Below are positions 25,238 to 33,228 of a DNA stretch of 42,627 nt, piece by piece. Each line of letters opens with the position of its first letter. Within the stretch, counting starts at the first letter, position 1. The stretch lies in NCBI GenBank assembly GCA_021287075.1, contig JAJTBD010000027.1:1-42627 (forward strand). The letters are read 5' to 3'. The translations under genes were made by a program, and so were the position numbers. The notes under the pieces are model-generated. The model had not been told where the DNA came from, did not search any database, and saw nothing but the letters and a program-made list of their open reading frames with translations. Source of the stretch: Micrococcales bacterium. Its GTDB lineage: Bacteria; Actinomycetota; Actinomycetes; Actinomycetales; Dermatophilaceae.

Positions 25238-25265
25238 CGCCCCCGGCCCCGCCGAGGGCGCCTGG

Positions 25266-26321
25266 TCACTCGGCGGTGAGGATCACCTTGAGGGCGTCGT
25301 GGTCGACGGCGTTGGCGAAGGTGTCGTAGGCCTCCATGATCTGGTCGAGGGTGAAGCGGTGGGTCGCGAACCTCTCGGGAGCGATGTGCCCCGCCTCGAT
25401 CTCACCCAGCAGGTCGACGGTGGTGGTGGCGTTGACCAGGCCCGTCGTGATCGTGATGTTGTTGATCCAGTCGCGCTCGATCGGGAACTGCACGGGCGCG
25501 CCGTGGACGCCGACGTTGGCCACGCGGCCGCCGGGGCGGATCGCGTCGAGGGCCGTGCTGAAGGTGGCCGGGATGCCGACCGCCTCGATCGCCACGTCGA
25601 CCCCGAGACCGTCGTCACTGAAGGCCTTGAGCGCTGCCGTGACGTCCTGCGTCTCGGCGATGTTGACCGCGTCGGTCGCGCCGAAGGCCTTGGCCTGCTC
25701 GAGCCGGAAGGCGTTGCCGTCGACCGCGATCACCTTGCTGGCCCCCTTGGTGCCGGCAGTCATGATCGCCGCGAGGCCGACCGGGCCCGCGCCCACGACG
25801 GCCACGACGTCGCCCTCCTTGACCGCGCCATAGAGTACGCCGATCTCATAGCCGGTCGGCAGGATGTCGCTCAGCATGACGGCCTGCTCATCGCTCACGC
25901 CCTCGGGCACCTTGATCAGCCCGTTGTCGGCGAAGGGGACGCGCACGAGCTCGGCCTGGGTGCCGTCGATGAGGTGGCCGAAGATCCAGCCGATGCCGCC
26001 GACGCCCTGGCAGTGCGAGGGCATGCCCTTCTCGCAGTAGTCGCAGGTGCCGCACTTGGTCACGCACGAGACGATGACCCGGTCGCCGACCTTGATCTCC
26101 CTGACCTCTGGGCCGACCTCCGTGACGGTCCCGACCGCCTCGTGCCCAAGGATGCGGCCGTCGGTGACTGCCGGGACGTCGCCCTTGAGGATGTGCAGGT
26201 CGGTGCCACAGATGGTGGTGGTCTCGACCTTGACGATCGCGTCGGTGGGGTCCGAGACCGTGGGGTCCGGCACCTCTTCCCAGACCTTGTTGCCGGGACC
26301 GCGGTAGACGAGTGCCTTCAT
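25266..26321 (-). CDS. Zinc-dependent alcohol dehydrogenase family protein
   Basis: 351 aa. ATG 26321 with AAAGGAG 7 bases upstream. Medium-chain dehydrogenase fold: catalytic zinc ligands C39 (TTICGTDLH) and H60-E61 (GHEAVG), structural zinc cysteines C90, C93, C96 and C104, and the NAD(P) Rossmann motif VVGAGPVGL. The sequence is close to secondary alcohol or polyol dehydrogenases of actinobacteria; substrate unknown. Convergent with the hydrolase gene. Confidence 0.93.
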   Translation of the reverse strand: MKALVYRGPGNKVWEEVPDPTVSDPTDAIVKVETTTICGTDLHILKGDVPAVTDGRILGHEAVGTVTEVGPEVREIKVGDRVIVSCVTKCGTCDYCEKGMPSHCQGVGGIGWIFGHLIDGTQAELVRVPFADNGLIKVPEGVSDEQAVMLSDILPTGYEIGVLYGAVKEGDVVAVVGAGPVGLAAIMTAGTKGASKVIAVDGNAFRLEQAKAFGATDAVNIAETQDVTAALKAFSDDGLGVDVAIEAVGIPATFSTALDAIRPGGRVANVGVHGAPVQFPIERDWINNITITTGLVNATTTVDLLGEIEAGHIAPERFATHRFTLDQIMEAYDTFANAVDHDALKVILTAE

Positions 26322-26426
26322 GTCACAGCTCCTTTGCTGTCGTGGGACGTGCTCCTTCCATTCGACCAGTCCCAGCGGGCGCGTGGGGTCGTCCGGCAGG
26401 AGAGACGCCTCACCCAAAAGCCGAGA

Positions 26427-26469
26427 CGGGTATGCCGCCCACCCTGGTGATGGGCGGGCGGCATACCCG
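26427..26469. terminator. Terminator hairpin with paired GTATGCCGC repeats
   Basis: CGGGTATGCCGCCC (26427-26440) pairs perfectly with GGGCGGCATACCCG (26456-26469); loop 15 bases. It lies 31 bases after the stop of the minus-strand M15-like gene and ahead of the alcohol dehydrogenase gene. Confidence 0.82.
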
Positions 26470-26499
26470 GACCTGTGGGGTGGGCTGGGCCGCCGTGGA

Positions 26500-27366
26500 T
26501 CAGAGGCCGGCGTAACGCTCCCACCAGGTGAAGGCCACCCGATAGGAGCTCGGTGTGTTGTCAGGGCCGTTGGAGGCCAGACCGGTCCGGCCCTTGTAGT
26601 AGTCACCAACCTGGTCGCGGTTGGTGTATAGGCCATTGGCCTGCCAGAGGTCGGTGTCGCCGATAGCGACCGCGTGGACGTGCGGGGTGAATCCCTGTGC
26701 GGAGGTGCGATACCACGCGGCGAAGCCCACCTGCCTCAGGGCCTTGACGGCCTGCCACCGCTGGGTTGTGGTCATGTTGCCCACGGAGATGTCGACCACG
26801 CCGCCGCCATCGTGCGTGCCGGCGGAGGCGGAGGCGCCGTTCGGGTAGCGGTAGCTGCCCTGCGAGAGATAGATCGCGAAAGGCACTTTGGCGTCGGCTG
26901 CGGCGAGCATCTTCTTGGTGCGGGTGTTGACCCGCACTCCCCGGTAGTTGTCGTGGCGGCTGCCGATGTCGACCTTGTGGGCGATGGTGAACCGGTTGGC
27001 TCCCAGCTTGCCCAGGGAGCCAGGACCCGGCAGCCCATTGGCGTCGATGCCGGAGTAGCCCAGTTTGCGCTGCCAGGTGCGGTAGGCCGAGTTGGTGCCT
27101 CGCCCATACCAGCCGTCCACGCTGGTCGAGATGCCTTTGGCGCGTATGGCCGACTGGACGAGCCTGGTGGACGCGTCGTCCCCGAGCGGCTGGTTGCCAT
27201 ATTTCCCCTCGACGTCTGCAGCCACCTCCACGAGCGCCATGTTGACCACGGGCAGCGCCGTGGTCGTGGCAGTCGCGTCGCCAGCAGCGGGCGCTGCGTG
27301 GGCGGTGGCAAAGGCCGTCGCGGCCAGCCCCAGTGCGGTCGCTGTTGATGTGATCGTGCGGATCAT
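26500..27366 (-). CDS. Secreted cell-wall protein: peptidoglycan-binding domain plus M15-like domain
   Basis: 288 aa. ATG 27366 with AGGGAG upstream. Signal peptide (TALGLAATAFATAHAAPA). Residues about 60-125 are a PG_binding_1-like domain (VQSAIRAKGISTSVDGWYGR, AYRTWQRKLGY). The C-terminal half has the zinc-site pattern of M15 D-Ala-D-Ala/L,D-carboxypeptidases: SAGTHDGGGVVDISVG and TPHVHAVAIGDTD. Probably cleaves or binds peptidoglycan crossbridges; enzymatic activity is inferred from the motifs. Ends at the hairpin 26427-26469. Confidence 0.8.
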   Translation of the reverse strand: MIRTITSTATALGLAATAFATAHAAPAAGDATATTTALPVVNMALVEVAADVEGKYGNQPLGDDASTRLVQSAIRAKGISTSVDGWYGRGTNSAYRTWQRKLGYSGIDANGLPGPGSLGKLGANRFTIAHKVDIGSRHDNYRGVRVNTRTKKMLAAADAKVPFAIYLSQGSYRYPNGASASAGTHDGGGVVDISVGNMTTTQRWQAVKALRQVGFAAWYRTSAQGFTPHVHAVAIGDTDLWQANGLYTNRDQVGDYYKGRTGLASNGPDNTPSSYRVAFTWWERYAGL

Positions 27367-27527
27367 CCTGATTCTCCCTGCGGTGTGGGTCCGACCGGCG
27401 GCCGGAGATTCCCCCTCGCGACGCAGGCATGGCAGATCCCCAGAGATAAGCGCAATCGCCTAGTCTCCCAATGCTCTTCGCGTCGGCGAGCGGGCGAAAC
27501 GCTAGCGGCGCCGGGGCGACCTGTCTC

Positions 27528-27541
27528 GGGGAGAACTCCCC
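27528..27541. terminator. Weak hairpin after the MFS exporter gene
   Basis: GGGGA (27528-27532) and TCCCC (27537-27541) around GAAC, 7 bases past the MFS stop. Short stem; may be only part of the terminator. The gap 27367-27547 otherwise holds the promoter region of the M15-like gene. Confidence 0.35.
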
Positions 27542-27547
27542 ACCGGC

Positions 27548-29221
27548 TCAGAGGACGCGGGCGGCCTCGTCGTCGACGCGGCCGGTGGGGCGCAGGCCCA
27601 GCCCCGCGAGGGCGGCTGCGGCTCCGGCACCGGCGGCGATGGCCGCGCCGAGGAAGATCGTCTGCACCTGCACGATGCCGGCCGTCGCGAGCTGGGCAGG
27701 GGGCACCGGCTGTGGCATGGCCGCCACCTCGGCGTAGTAGCGGTGCAGCCCGATGGCGGTGAGCAGCGCGATGCCGGCGACCATGCCCACCATCCTGGCG
27801 ACGACCACCAGGGCGCTGGCGGTGCCGTGGACGTCCTCGGGCGCCGCCGCGAGGGCGGCGTTGTTGACGGGCGCGAGGGCCAGCCCGAGGCCGAGCCCGA
27901 CGAGCGCGAGCACGGCTGTCGCAGAGGCGTGCTCGAGGGACCCCTTGCCCCAGCCGCTCATCAGCAGCAGCCCCGCCGCCGAGAGCGCCAGCCCGACCCC
28001 GGCGACCACACCGTCGCCCGCCCGCGACAGCAGCGCGCCGCCGACGAGGGCGCCGACGGGGACTGCCACGAGGAAGCGCACGAGCACGAACGCGGCCTCG
28101 GTCTGGTCGGCACCACTGGCGAGCCGGGCGAGGAAGGGCACGTCGACGATGACCGCGACGAGCGCGACACCGACCAGGAGTGAGACGAGCAGCGCCCACA
28201 CTCCGCGGCCGCTGACGGTCCCCCGGGGGACGAGGGGCTGTTGGGCCGTGCGGTGATGCCAGAGGTATGCCGCGGCGGCCAGCGCCGCGACGGGCAGCAG
28301 CACCCAGCCGAGCGGCCCCACGACCTCGCGCTCCGGGTCGGACGCGGCGAAGGTCAGCACCAGACAACCCAGCGCGGTCCCGAGCAGGAGCGCACCGAGC
28401 AGGTCGGCGCGGGCGAGCAGTGAGCGCGAGTTCCACACTGCGACAAGGATCCACGCGGCGCAGAGGGCCAGTGCAGCTGCCCCGATGGGCGTGGCCAGGC
28501 GCGAGTCCGACTCGCCAAAGGGCACATAGGGGGCGCCCAGGGTGACATCGGTGACGAGCCGCTCGGGCGCCCACAGCGCCAGCCCGCCGACCACGAGGGT
28601 GAGGGCCGCGAGGGCGAGCGTCGCGGCATACGGTCGATGGGGTCGCTCACCGCCGACCGCGACGATGCCCACGGCCAGCACCAGACCGGCAATCGCGTTG
28701 AGCCAGAAGATCGCCCGCCAGTCGGCCACCGCGAGGATGGCGGCACCGATCACGGGCCCGAGGACGCTGCCCAGCTCCTGCACGGCGCCGACGATCCCGA
28801 GTGGGGTGCCGCGTCGGCCACGGGGCCACAGGTCGGCGACGAGGGCAAGCGTGGCGGGCACGAGCCCACCACCGCCGACCCCCTGCACGACCCGACCGGC
28901 GATGAGCACGGGCAGCTCCGCGGCGAGCGCGGTGACGGCAGAGCCGAGGACGAAGACGGTGAGACAGCCGAGCAGGATCCGTTGGCGTGACACAAGATCC
29001 GAGAGCCGGCCGATCAGCGGGAGCACCGCGATATAGCCCAGGAGGAAGCCCGACACGATGGGCGTCGCCTTCTGGAGGGCATCGATGCCGACGCCGACGC
29101 CGGTCATCATGTCGGTCAGCGCGAGCACGACGACATAGGTGTCGGCGGCGGCGAGCGCGACGGCGGTCGAGGCGACCGCGAGGAGCGCGCGCGGCCGCGG
29201 GCTATGGCTTGGTGATGTCAA
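27548..29221 (-). CDS. DHA2-type MFS exporter, P55-like, paired with an LprG-family lipoprotein
   Basis: 557 aa, about 14 transmembrane helices. Motifs: first helix LLAVASTAVALAAADTYVVV, loop motif A GRLSDLVSRQRILLG, antiporter motif C GAVQELGSVLGPVIGAAIL, and a long central loop with LVTDVTLGAPYVP. In mycobacteria this position is taken by Rv1410c/P55, which works with LprG in exporting triacylglycerides and lipoglycan. The start is a TTG at 29221, overlapping the lipoprotein stop by about 20 bases; no ATG or GTG precedes the first helix. Confidence 0.9.
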   Translation of the reverse strand: MTSPSHSPRPRALLAVASTAVALAAADTYVVVLALTDMMTGVGVGIDALQKATPIVSGFLLGYIAVLPLIGRLSDLVSRQRILLGCLTVFVLGSAVTALAAELPVLIAGRVVQGVGGGGLVPATLALVADLWPRGRRGTPLGIVGAVQELGSVLGPVIGAAILAVADWRAIFWLNAIAGLVLAVGIVAVGGERPHRPYAATLALAALTLVVGGLALWAPERLVTDVTLGAPYVPFGESDSRLATPIGAAALALCAAWILVAVWNSRSLLARADLLGALLLGTALGCLVLTFAASDPEREVVGPLGWVLLPVAALAAAAYLWHHRTAQQPLVPRGTVSGRGVWALLVSLLVGVALVAVIVDVPFLARLASGADQTEAAFVLVRFLVAVPVGALVGGALLSRAGDGVVAGVGLALSAAGLLLMSGWGKGSLEHASATAVLALVGLGLGLALAPVNNAALAAAPEDVHGTASALVVVARMVGMVAGIALLTAIGLHRYYAEVAAMPQPVPPAQLATAGIVQVQTIFLGAAIAAGAGAAAALAGLGLRPTGRVDDEAARVL

Positions 29222-29891
29222 CCTTCGTCCCGTAGTCGTCGATCTGCAGGGTGAAGGTCGACGTCGCCCCCGCGAAGAACGGACCGGTCATCGTGGCCGT
29301 GCGCAGCCGGGAGGTCTTGGGCTCGATGCCGTATGTGACGTCGAACGAGCCGTTCTTGTCGCCGAAGACGAGGACCTTGTTGATCGCGGTCCCGGGCAGC
29401 TTGCCGGAGTACTCCTGGAGGACGGTCTCGCGCAGCCGGGCCTGCTTGCCCTTGGCGACATCGGTCGTGGCGGGCAGGAGCGAGGAGACGCCGGTGGACT
29501 TGTCGAAGAGCATCGCCGGGTGGGGCGCGCCGACCGTGGTCGGGTCGAAGGCCTGGTAGTCGGGGGTGAAGAACTTGATCCAGGTCTGCTTGCCGAGCCC
29601 GATCGCGTCGATGGTGCCGGTGACGCCCTTGAGGGTCGCGTTGATGGTGCCGGTGAATCCGGGGCCGGGGTTGACCATGCCCGTGCCGTTGGCCGCGGTG
29701 ACGCCGTTGGCGTTCTTGGGCACATTGGTCGAGGCGAGGGTCAGCTGCACGCCCGAGGTCGTGTCGAGCTGCTGCTTGGCAGCGGCGAGGACCTCGGCCG
29801 GGGGCTTCTCGGTGGCGGCCTTCTCGCCGCTGCACCCGGCGGCGAGCAGGGCGCTGGCGAGCAGGGTCCCCGTGAGGGCGTATCGGCGCAT
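29202..29891 (-). CDS. LppX/LprAFG-family lipoprotein (LprG-like)
   Basis: 229 aa. ATG 29891; TACGGT lies 6 bases upstream with no ribosome-binding site. Lipobox LLAAGC with C20. The domain matches LppX_LprAFG: LLAAAKQQLDTTSGVQLTL-like start (AEVLAAAKQQLDTTSGVQL), GMVNPGPGFTGTINATL, WIKFFTPDYQAFDPTT, LPGTAINKVLVFGD and TLQIDDYGTKVDITKP. This fold has a hydrophobic cavity that binds acylated lipids. Together with the overlapping MFS gene it forms the lprG-P55 gene order. Confidence 0.9.
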   Translation of the reverse strand: MRRYALTGTLLASALLAAGCSGEKAATEKPPAEVLAAAKQQLDTTSGVQLTLASTNVPKNANGVTAANGTGMVNPGPGFTGTINATLKGVTGTIDAIGLGKQTWIKFFTPDYQAFDPTTVGAPHPAMLFDKSTGVSSLLPATTDVAKGKQARLRETVLQEYSGKLPGTAINKVLVFGDKNGSFDVTYGIEPKTSRLRTATMTGPFFAGATSTFTLQIDDYGTKVDITKP

Positions 29892-29897
29892 GCGCAC

Positions 29898-29903
29898 ACC
29901 GTA
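29898..29903 (-). promoter_or_regulatory. Leaderless-type -10 box of the LprG-like gene
   Basis: TACGGT on the minus strand, 6 bases before ATG 29891, without a ribosome-binding site. Confidence 0.5.
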
Positions 29904-29999
29904 GCGGCATGCGCCCCGCGCGCCGACGCACCGCACCGGACGCGGGCCCGGGTGGGTGAGCGGGCGACCGCCCCCGCACAGTGGTGCGACGATGGGGCC

Positions 30000-30401
30000 G
30001 TGCCAGACCACGCCTCCTCGCCCGCAGGCGCGCCCGTCCTCGTCTTCGACGGCGACTGCGGCTTCTGCACCCGCTCCGCACGCGTCGCCGAGCGCTGGGT
30101 CCGCCGCCCCGATGGGTATGCCGTGCAGCCCTGGCAGCGCGTCGACCTGGCCTCGCTCGGCCTGACGCCCGAGCAGTGCGACGAGGCGCTCCAGTTCGTC
30201 GACTCCCGCGGGCGGGTCAGCGCAGGAGCGGACGCAGTGGCCGCCGCCCTGCGCTGTGGGCGGCGGCCCTGGCGTCCGCTCGGGCTCCTCCTCGCAGCGG
30301 CGCCTGTCCGGCCCGTGGCCGGCCGCGTCTATCGCTGGGTGGCCGGCCACCGGCACTCGCTGCCGGGCGGCACGCCCGCCTGCCGGATGCCGCAGCCCTG
30401 A
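30000..30401 (+). CDS. DCC-family thiol-disulfide oxidoreductase-like protein (DUF393)
   Basis: 133 aa. GTG 30000. The DUF393 signature is FDGDCGFC (residues 16-23) with two cysteines C20 and C23, followed by RVAERWVRR, LQFVDSRGRVSAGADAVAAAL and a hydrophobic stretch LLLAAAPVRPVAGRVYRWVAGHR. DCC proteins have a thioredoxin-like fold and unknown redox partners. GACGAT 6 bases ahead of the GTG could be a poor leaderless -10. Its stop codon is part of the hairpin at 30399-30425. Confidence 0.85.
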   Translation: MPDHASSPAGAPVLVFDGDCGFCTRSARVAERWVRRPDGYAVQPWQRVDLASLGLTPEQCDEALQFVDSRGRVSAGADAVAAALRCGRRPWRPLGLLLAAAPVRPVAGRVYRWVAGHRHSLPGGTPACRMPQP

Positions 30402-30425
30402 CCCGAGGCTGGGGGCCTCAGGTCA
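30399..30425. terminator. Hairpin between convergent DCC and clpB genes
   Basis: TGACC (30399-30403) + GAGGC (30405-30409) pair with GCCTC (30415-30419) + GGTCA (30421-30425). The left arm contains the DCC stop codon; it lies 20 bases past the clpB stop. A single GCGGCATAC (30430-30438) stands between it and clpB. Confidence 0.65.
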
Positions 30426-30445
30426 GGCCGCGGCATACCCGATGA

Positions 30446-33010
30446 TCAGGCGGCGCCCACGGTGAGGTGGCCGTCCTGGAGGTCGACCGTGACGGACTCG
30501 CCGTCGCGGATCTCCCCGCCGAGGACCGCCTTGGCGAGGCGGTCGCCGATCTCCTTCTGCACCAGGCGGCGCAGCGGGCGGGCGCCGTAGGCCGGGTCGT
30601 AGCCGGTCTCGGCGAGCCACTGGCGGGCCGCGTCGGTGACGTCGAGGGTGATGCGGCGGTCGCGCAGGCGGGTGGCGAGCTCGCGGACCTGGAGGTCGAC
30701 GATGTGGCCGAGCTCCTCCTGGCTGAGCGGGTCGAAGACGACGACCTCGTCGAGCCGGTTGAGGAACTCGGGCTTGAAGGCCGCCCGCACCGCCGTCATG
30801 ACCGCCTCGCGCTTGGCGTCCGCATCGAGGTTGTCGTCGATGAGGTAGTGGCTGCCGAGGTTGGAGGTCATCACGAGGATGACATTGCGGAAGTCGACCG
30901 TGCGGCCCTGGCCGTCGGTGAGGCGTCCGTCGTCGAGCACCTGAAGGAGGATGTCGAAGGTCTCGGGGTGGGCCTTCTCGACCTCGTCGAGGAGCACGAC
31001 GGAGTAGGGGCGCCGGCGGACGGCCTCGGTGAGCTGGCCGCCCTCCTCGTAGCCGACATAGCCGGGAGGGGCACCGATGAGGCGCGCGACGGCGTGCTTC
31101 TCGGAGTACTCGGACATGTCGATGCGCACCATGGCGCGCTCGTCGTCGAAGAGGAAGTCGGCGAGCGACTTGGCCAGCTCGGTCTTGCCCACGCCCGTCG
31201 GGCCGAGGAAGAGGAAGCTGCCCGTCGGCCGGTTGGGGTCGGCGATGCCGGCCCGGCTGCGGCGCACGGCGTCGGAGACGGCCTGGACCGCCGACTCCTG
31301 GCCGATGAGGCGCGAGCCGATGATCGACTCCATCGACAGCAGCTTCTCCGTCTCGCCCTGGAGCAGGCGACCGGCGGGGATGCCGGTCCACGCCGAGATG
31401 ACCTCGGCGATGTCGTCGGCACCGACCCGCTCCTTGACCATGAGGTCGTCGGTGCGGGCGAGCTCGTCCTCGTCGGCCTGGGCGAGCTCCTGCTCGAGCG
31501 CCGGGATCTCGCCATAGAGCATGCGGGACGCGCCCTCGTAGTCGCCCTCGCGCTGGAGCCGGTCGGCCTGGGTGCGCAGGTCGTCGAGGCGAGCGCGCAG
31601 GTCGCCGACCTTGTTGAGGCCGGACTTCTCTGCTTCCCAACGGGATTCGAGGCTCGTCAGCTCCTCGGTCTTGTCGGCGAGGTCCTTGCGGAGCCGCTCG
31701 AGCCGCTCGACAGAGGCGTCGTCGGTCTCCTTGGCGAGGTGGAGCTCCTCCATCTTGAGGCGGTCGACCGAGCGGCGCAGCTCGTCGATCTCGACGGGGC
31801 TGGAGTCGATCTCCATACGGAGGCGCGAGGCAGCCTCGTCGACGAGGTCGATGGCCTTGTCGGGCAGCTGGCGTCCGGTGATGTAGCGGTCGGACAGGCT
31901 GGCGGCGGCGACGAGCGCGGTGTCCTCGATCTCGACCTTGTGGTGCGCCTCGTAGCGCTCCTTGAGGCCGCGCAGGATCGCGATCGTGTCCTCGACCGAG
32001 GGCTCGCCGACGAAGACCTGCTGGAAGCGGCGCTCCAGGGCGGGGTCCTTCTCGATGTGCTTGCGGTACTCGTCGAGCGTGGTCGCGCCGACGAGGCGCA
32101 GCTCGCCGCGGGCGAGCATCGGCTTGAGCATGTTGCCGGCGTCCATCGAGCCGTCGCCGGTCGCGCCCGCGCCGACGACGGTGTGCAGCTCGTCGATGAA
32201 GGTGATGATCTGGCCGTCGGAGGAGGTGATCTCCTCGAGCACGGCCTTGAGCCGCTCCTCGAACTCGCCGCGGTACTTCGCGCCGGCGACCATCGCGCCC
32301 AGGTCGAGGCTGACCAGGCGCTTGTCGCGCAGTGACTCGGGCACGTCGCCGTCGACGATGCGCTGGGCCAGGCCCTCGACGACGGCGGTCTTGCCGACAC
32401 CGGGCTCCCCGATGAGGACGGGGTTGTTCTTGGTGCGGCGGGAGAGGACCTGCACGACGCGGCGGATCTCGGCGTCGCGGCCGATGACCGGGTCGAGCTT
32501 GCCCTCACGGGCGCGCTGGGTCAGGTCGGTGCCGTACTTCTCCAGCGACTCCCCGCCCTCGGCCTGGGTCTCGGAGGTGACCTTGCGGCCACCGCGCATC
32601 TCGTCGATCTTGGCCTCCAGGGCCTTGGCGCCACCGCGGTCGACGCCGGCCAGGTGGCCGGTCTCGGCGAGGGCGAGCAGCAGGAGGTCGGCGGCGAGGA
32701 AGCTGTCGCCCTTGGCCTTCATCAGGGTGTCGGCCTGGCCCAGGACGCCCATCGCCTCGCGTCCGAAACTCGGCTGCTGGGTGGAGCCGGAGACCTTGGG
32801 GAGGGCGCGCATGGCCTGCTCGGCCTGCGCCTGCACGTGCGCGACCGTGGCGCCGGCGGCGGCGAGCAGGGCCTCGGTCGAGGAGTCGGCGAGCGCCATG
32901 AGCGCGGCGCTGATGTGGGCGGGGGCGATCTCGGCGTGCCCGGCGCTCTGGGCGAACCGCTGGGCGTGGGCGAGCGCCTCGGCGACGCGGGTGGTCGGCT
33001 TGAGCTCCAT
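30446..33010 (-). CDS. clpB: ATP-dependent disaggregase ClpB
   Basis: 854 aa. Hexameric AAA+ chaperone that, with DnaK, pulls apart protein aggregates. Order: Clp N domain (1-140), NBD1 with Walker A GEPGVGKT at 201-208 and pore loop KYRG, coiled-coil M domain (about 400-520), NBD2 with GPTGVGKT near 600 and pore motif GYVGYEEGG, then the C-terminal oligomerisation part ending [13 protein letters not shown]...[11 protein letters not shown] 33010 is preferred over the GTG 9 bases earlier because that GTG lies inside the AAGGAG site. A HAIR operator precedes it, so it is probably repressed by HspR. Confidence 0.98.
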   Translation of the reverse strand: MELKPTTRVAEALAHAQRFAQSAGHAEIAPAHISAALMALADSSTEALLAAAGATVAHVQAQAEQAMRALPKVSGSTQQPSFGREAMGVLGQADTLMKAKGDSFLAADLLLLALAETGHLAGVDRGGAKALEAKIDEMRGGRKVTSETQAEGGESLEKYGTDLTQRAREGKLDPVIGRDAEIRRVVQVLSRRTKNNPVLIGEPGVGKTAVVEGLAQRIVDGDVPESLRDKRLVSLDLGAMVAGAKYRGEFEERLKAVLEEITSSDGQIITFIDELHTVVGAGATGDGSMDAGNMLKPMLARGELRLVGATTLDEYRKHIEKDPALERRFQQVFVGEPSVEDTIAILRGLKERYEAHHKVEIEDTALVAAASLSDRYITGRQLPDKAIDLVDEAASRLRMEIDSSPVEIDELRRSVDRLKMEELHLAKETDDASVERLERLRKDLADKTEELTSLESRWEAEKSGLNKVGDLRARLDDLRTQADRLQREGDYEGASRMLYGEIPALEQELAQADEDELARTDDLMVKERVGADDIAEVISAWTGIPAGRLLQGETEKLLSMESIIGSRLIGQESAVQAVSDAVRRSRAGIADPNRPTGSFLFLGPTGVGKTELAKSLADFLFDDERAMVRIDMSEYSEKHAVARLIGAPPGYVGYEEGGQLTEAVRRRPYSVVLLDEVEKAHPETFDILLQVLDDGRLTDGQGRTVDFRNVILVMTSNLGSHYLIDDNLDADAKREAVMTAVRAAFKPEFLNRLDEVVVFDPLSQEELGHIVDLQVRELATRLRDRRITLDVTDAARQWLAETGYDPAYGARPLRRLVQKEIGDRLAKAVLGGEIRDGESVTVDLQDGHLTVGAA

Positions 33011-33093
33011 CAGGGGCACTCCTTCTGAGGTGTCTGGGACGAGGGTATGCCGCGGAGCAGGTCCGCGGGCTCGTCAGGTTCAACCCGCTCAAA

Positions 33094-33114
33094 GTTGAGC
33101 CTATTCCGCTCAAC
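33094..33114 (-). promoter_or_regulatory. HAIR-type HspR operator overlapping the clpB promoter
   Basis: GTTGAGC (33094-33100) and GCTCAAC (33108-33114) form an inverted repeat with a 7-base spacer, the layout of the HspR-associated inverted repeat (CTTGAGT-N7-ACTCAAG). The minus-strand -10 candidate TAGGCT (33103-33098) is inside it. Extra half-sites lie beside it (GTTCAAC at 33079, GCTCAA-AG-TTGAGC at 33087-33100), suggesting cooperative repression. Known HspR regulons include clpB and dnaK in actinobacteria. Confidence 0.8.
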
Positions 33115-33215
33115 CCTGTGCTGCCAGCCCCGGCTCTCGCAGGTCGACCGGGACCCACCGCGAGACGGGGCCCGACCTGATGAAAAGTCGCGTGCGGCAT
33201 ACCCGTCCCACGTCC

Positions 33216-33221
33216 TAGGGT
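33216..33221 (+). promoter_or_regulatory. Leaderless-type -10 box of the tandem GNAT gene
   Basis: TAGGGT, 7 bases before ATG 33229, with no ribosome-binding site. A GCGGCATAC repeat (33194-33202) is just upstream. Confidence 0.5.
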
Positions 33222-33228
33222 CGAGGCC

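Noticed and set aside
27367..27547. Possible c-di-AMP (ydaO) riboswitch before the M15-like cell-wall gene
   Set aside because: Such genes often carry it, but I could not find the conserved motifs in order on the minus strand; a covariance search with the ydaO model would decide.
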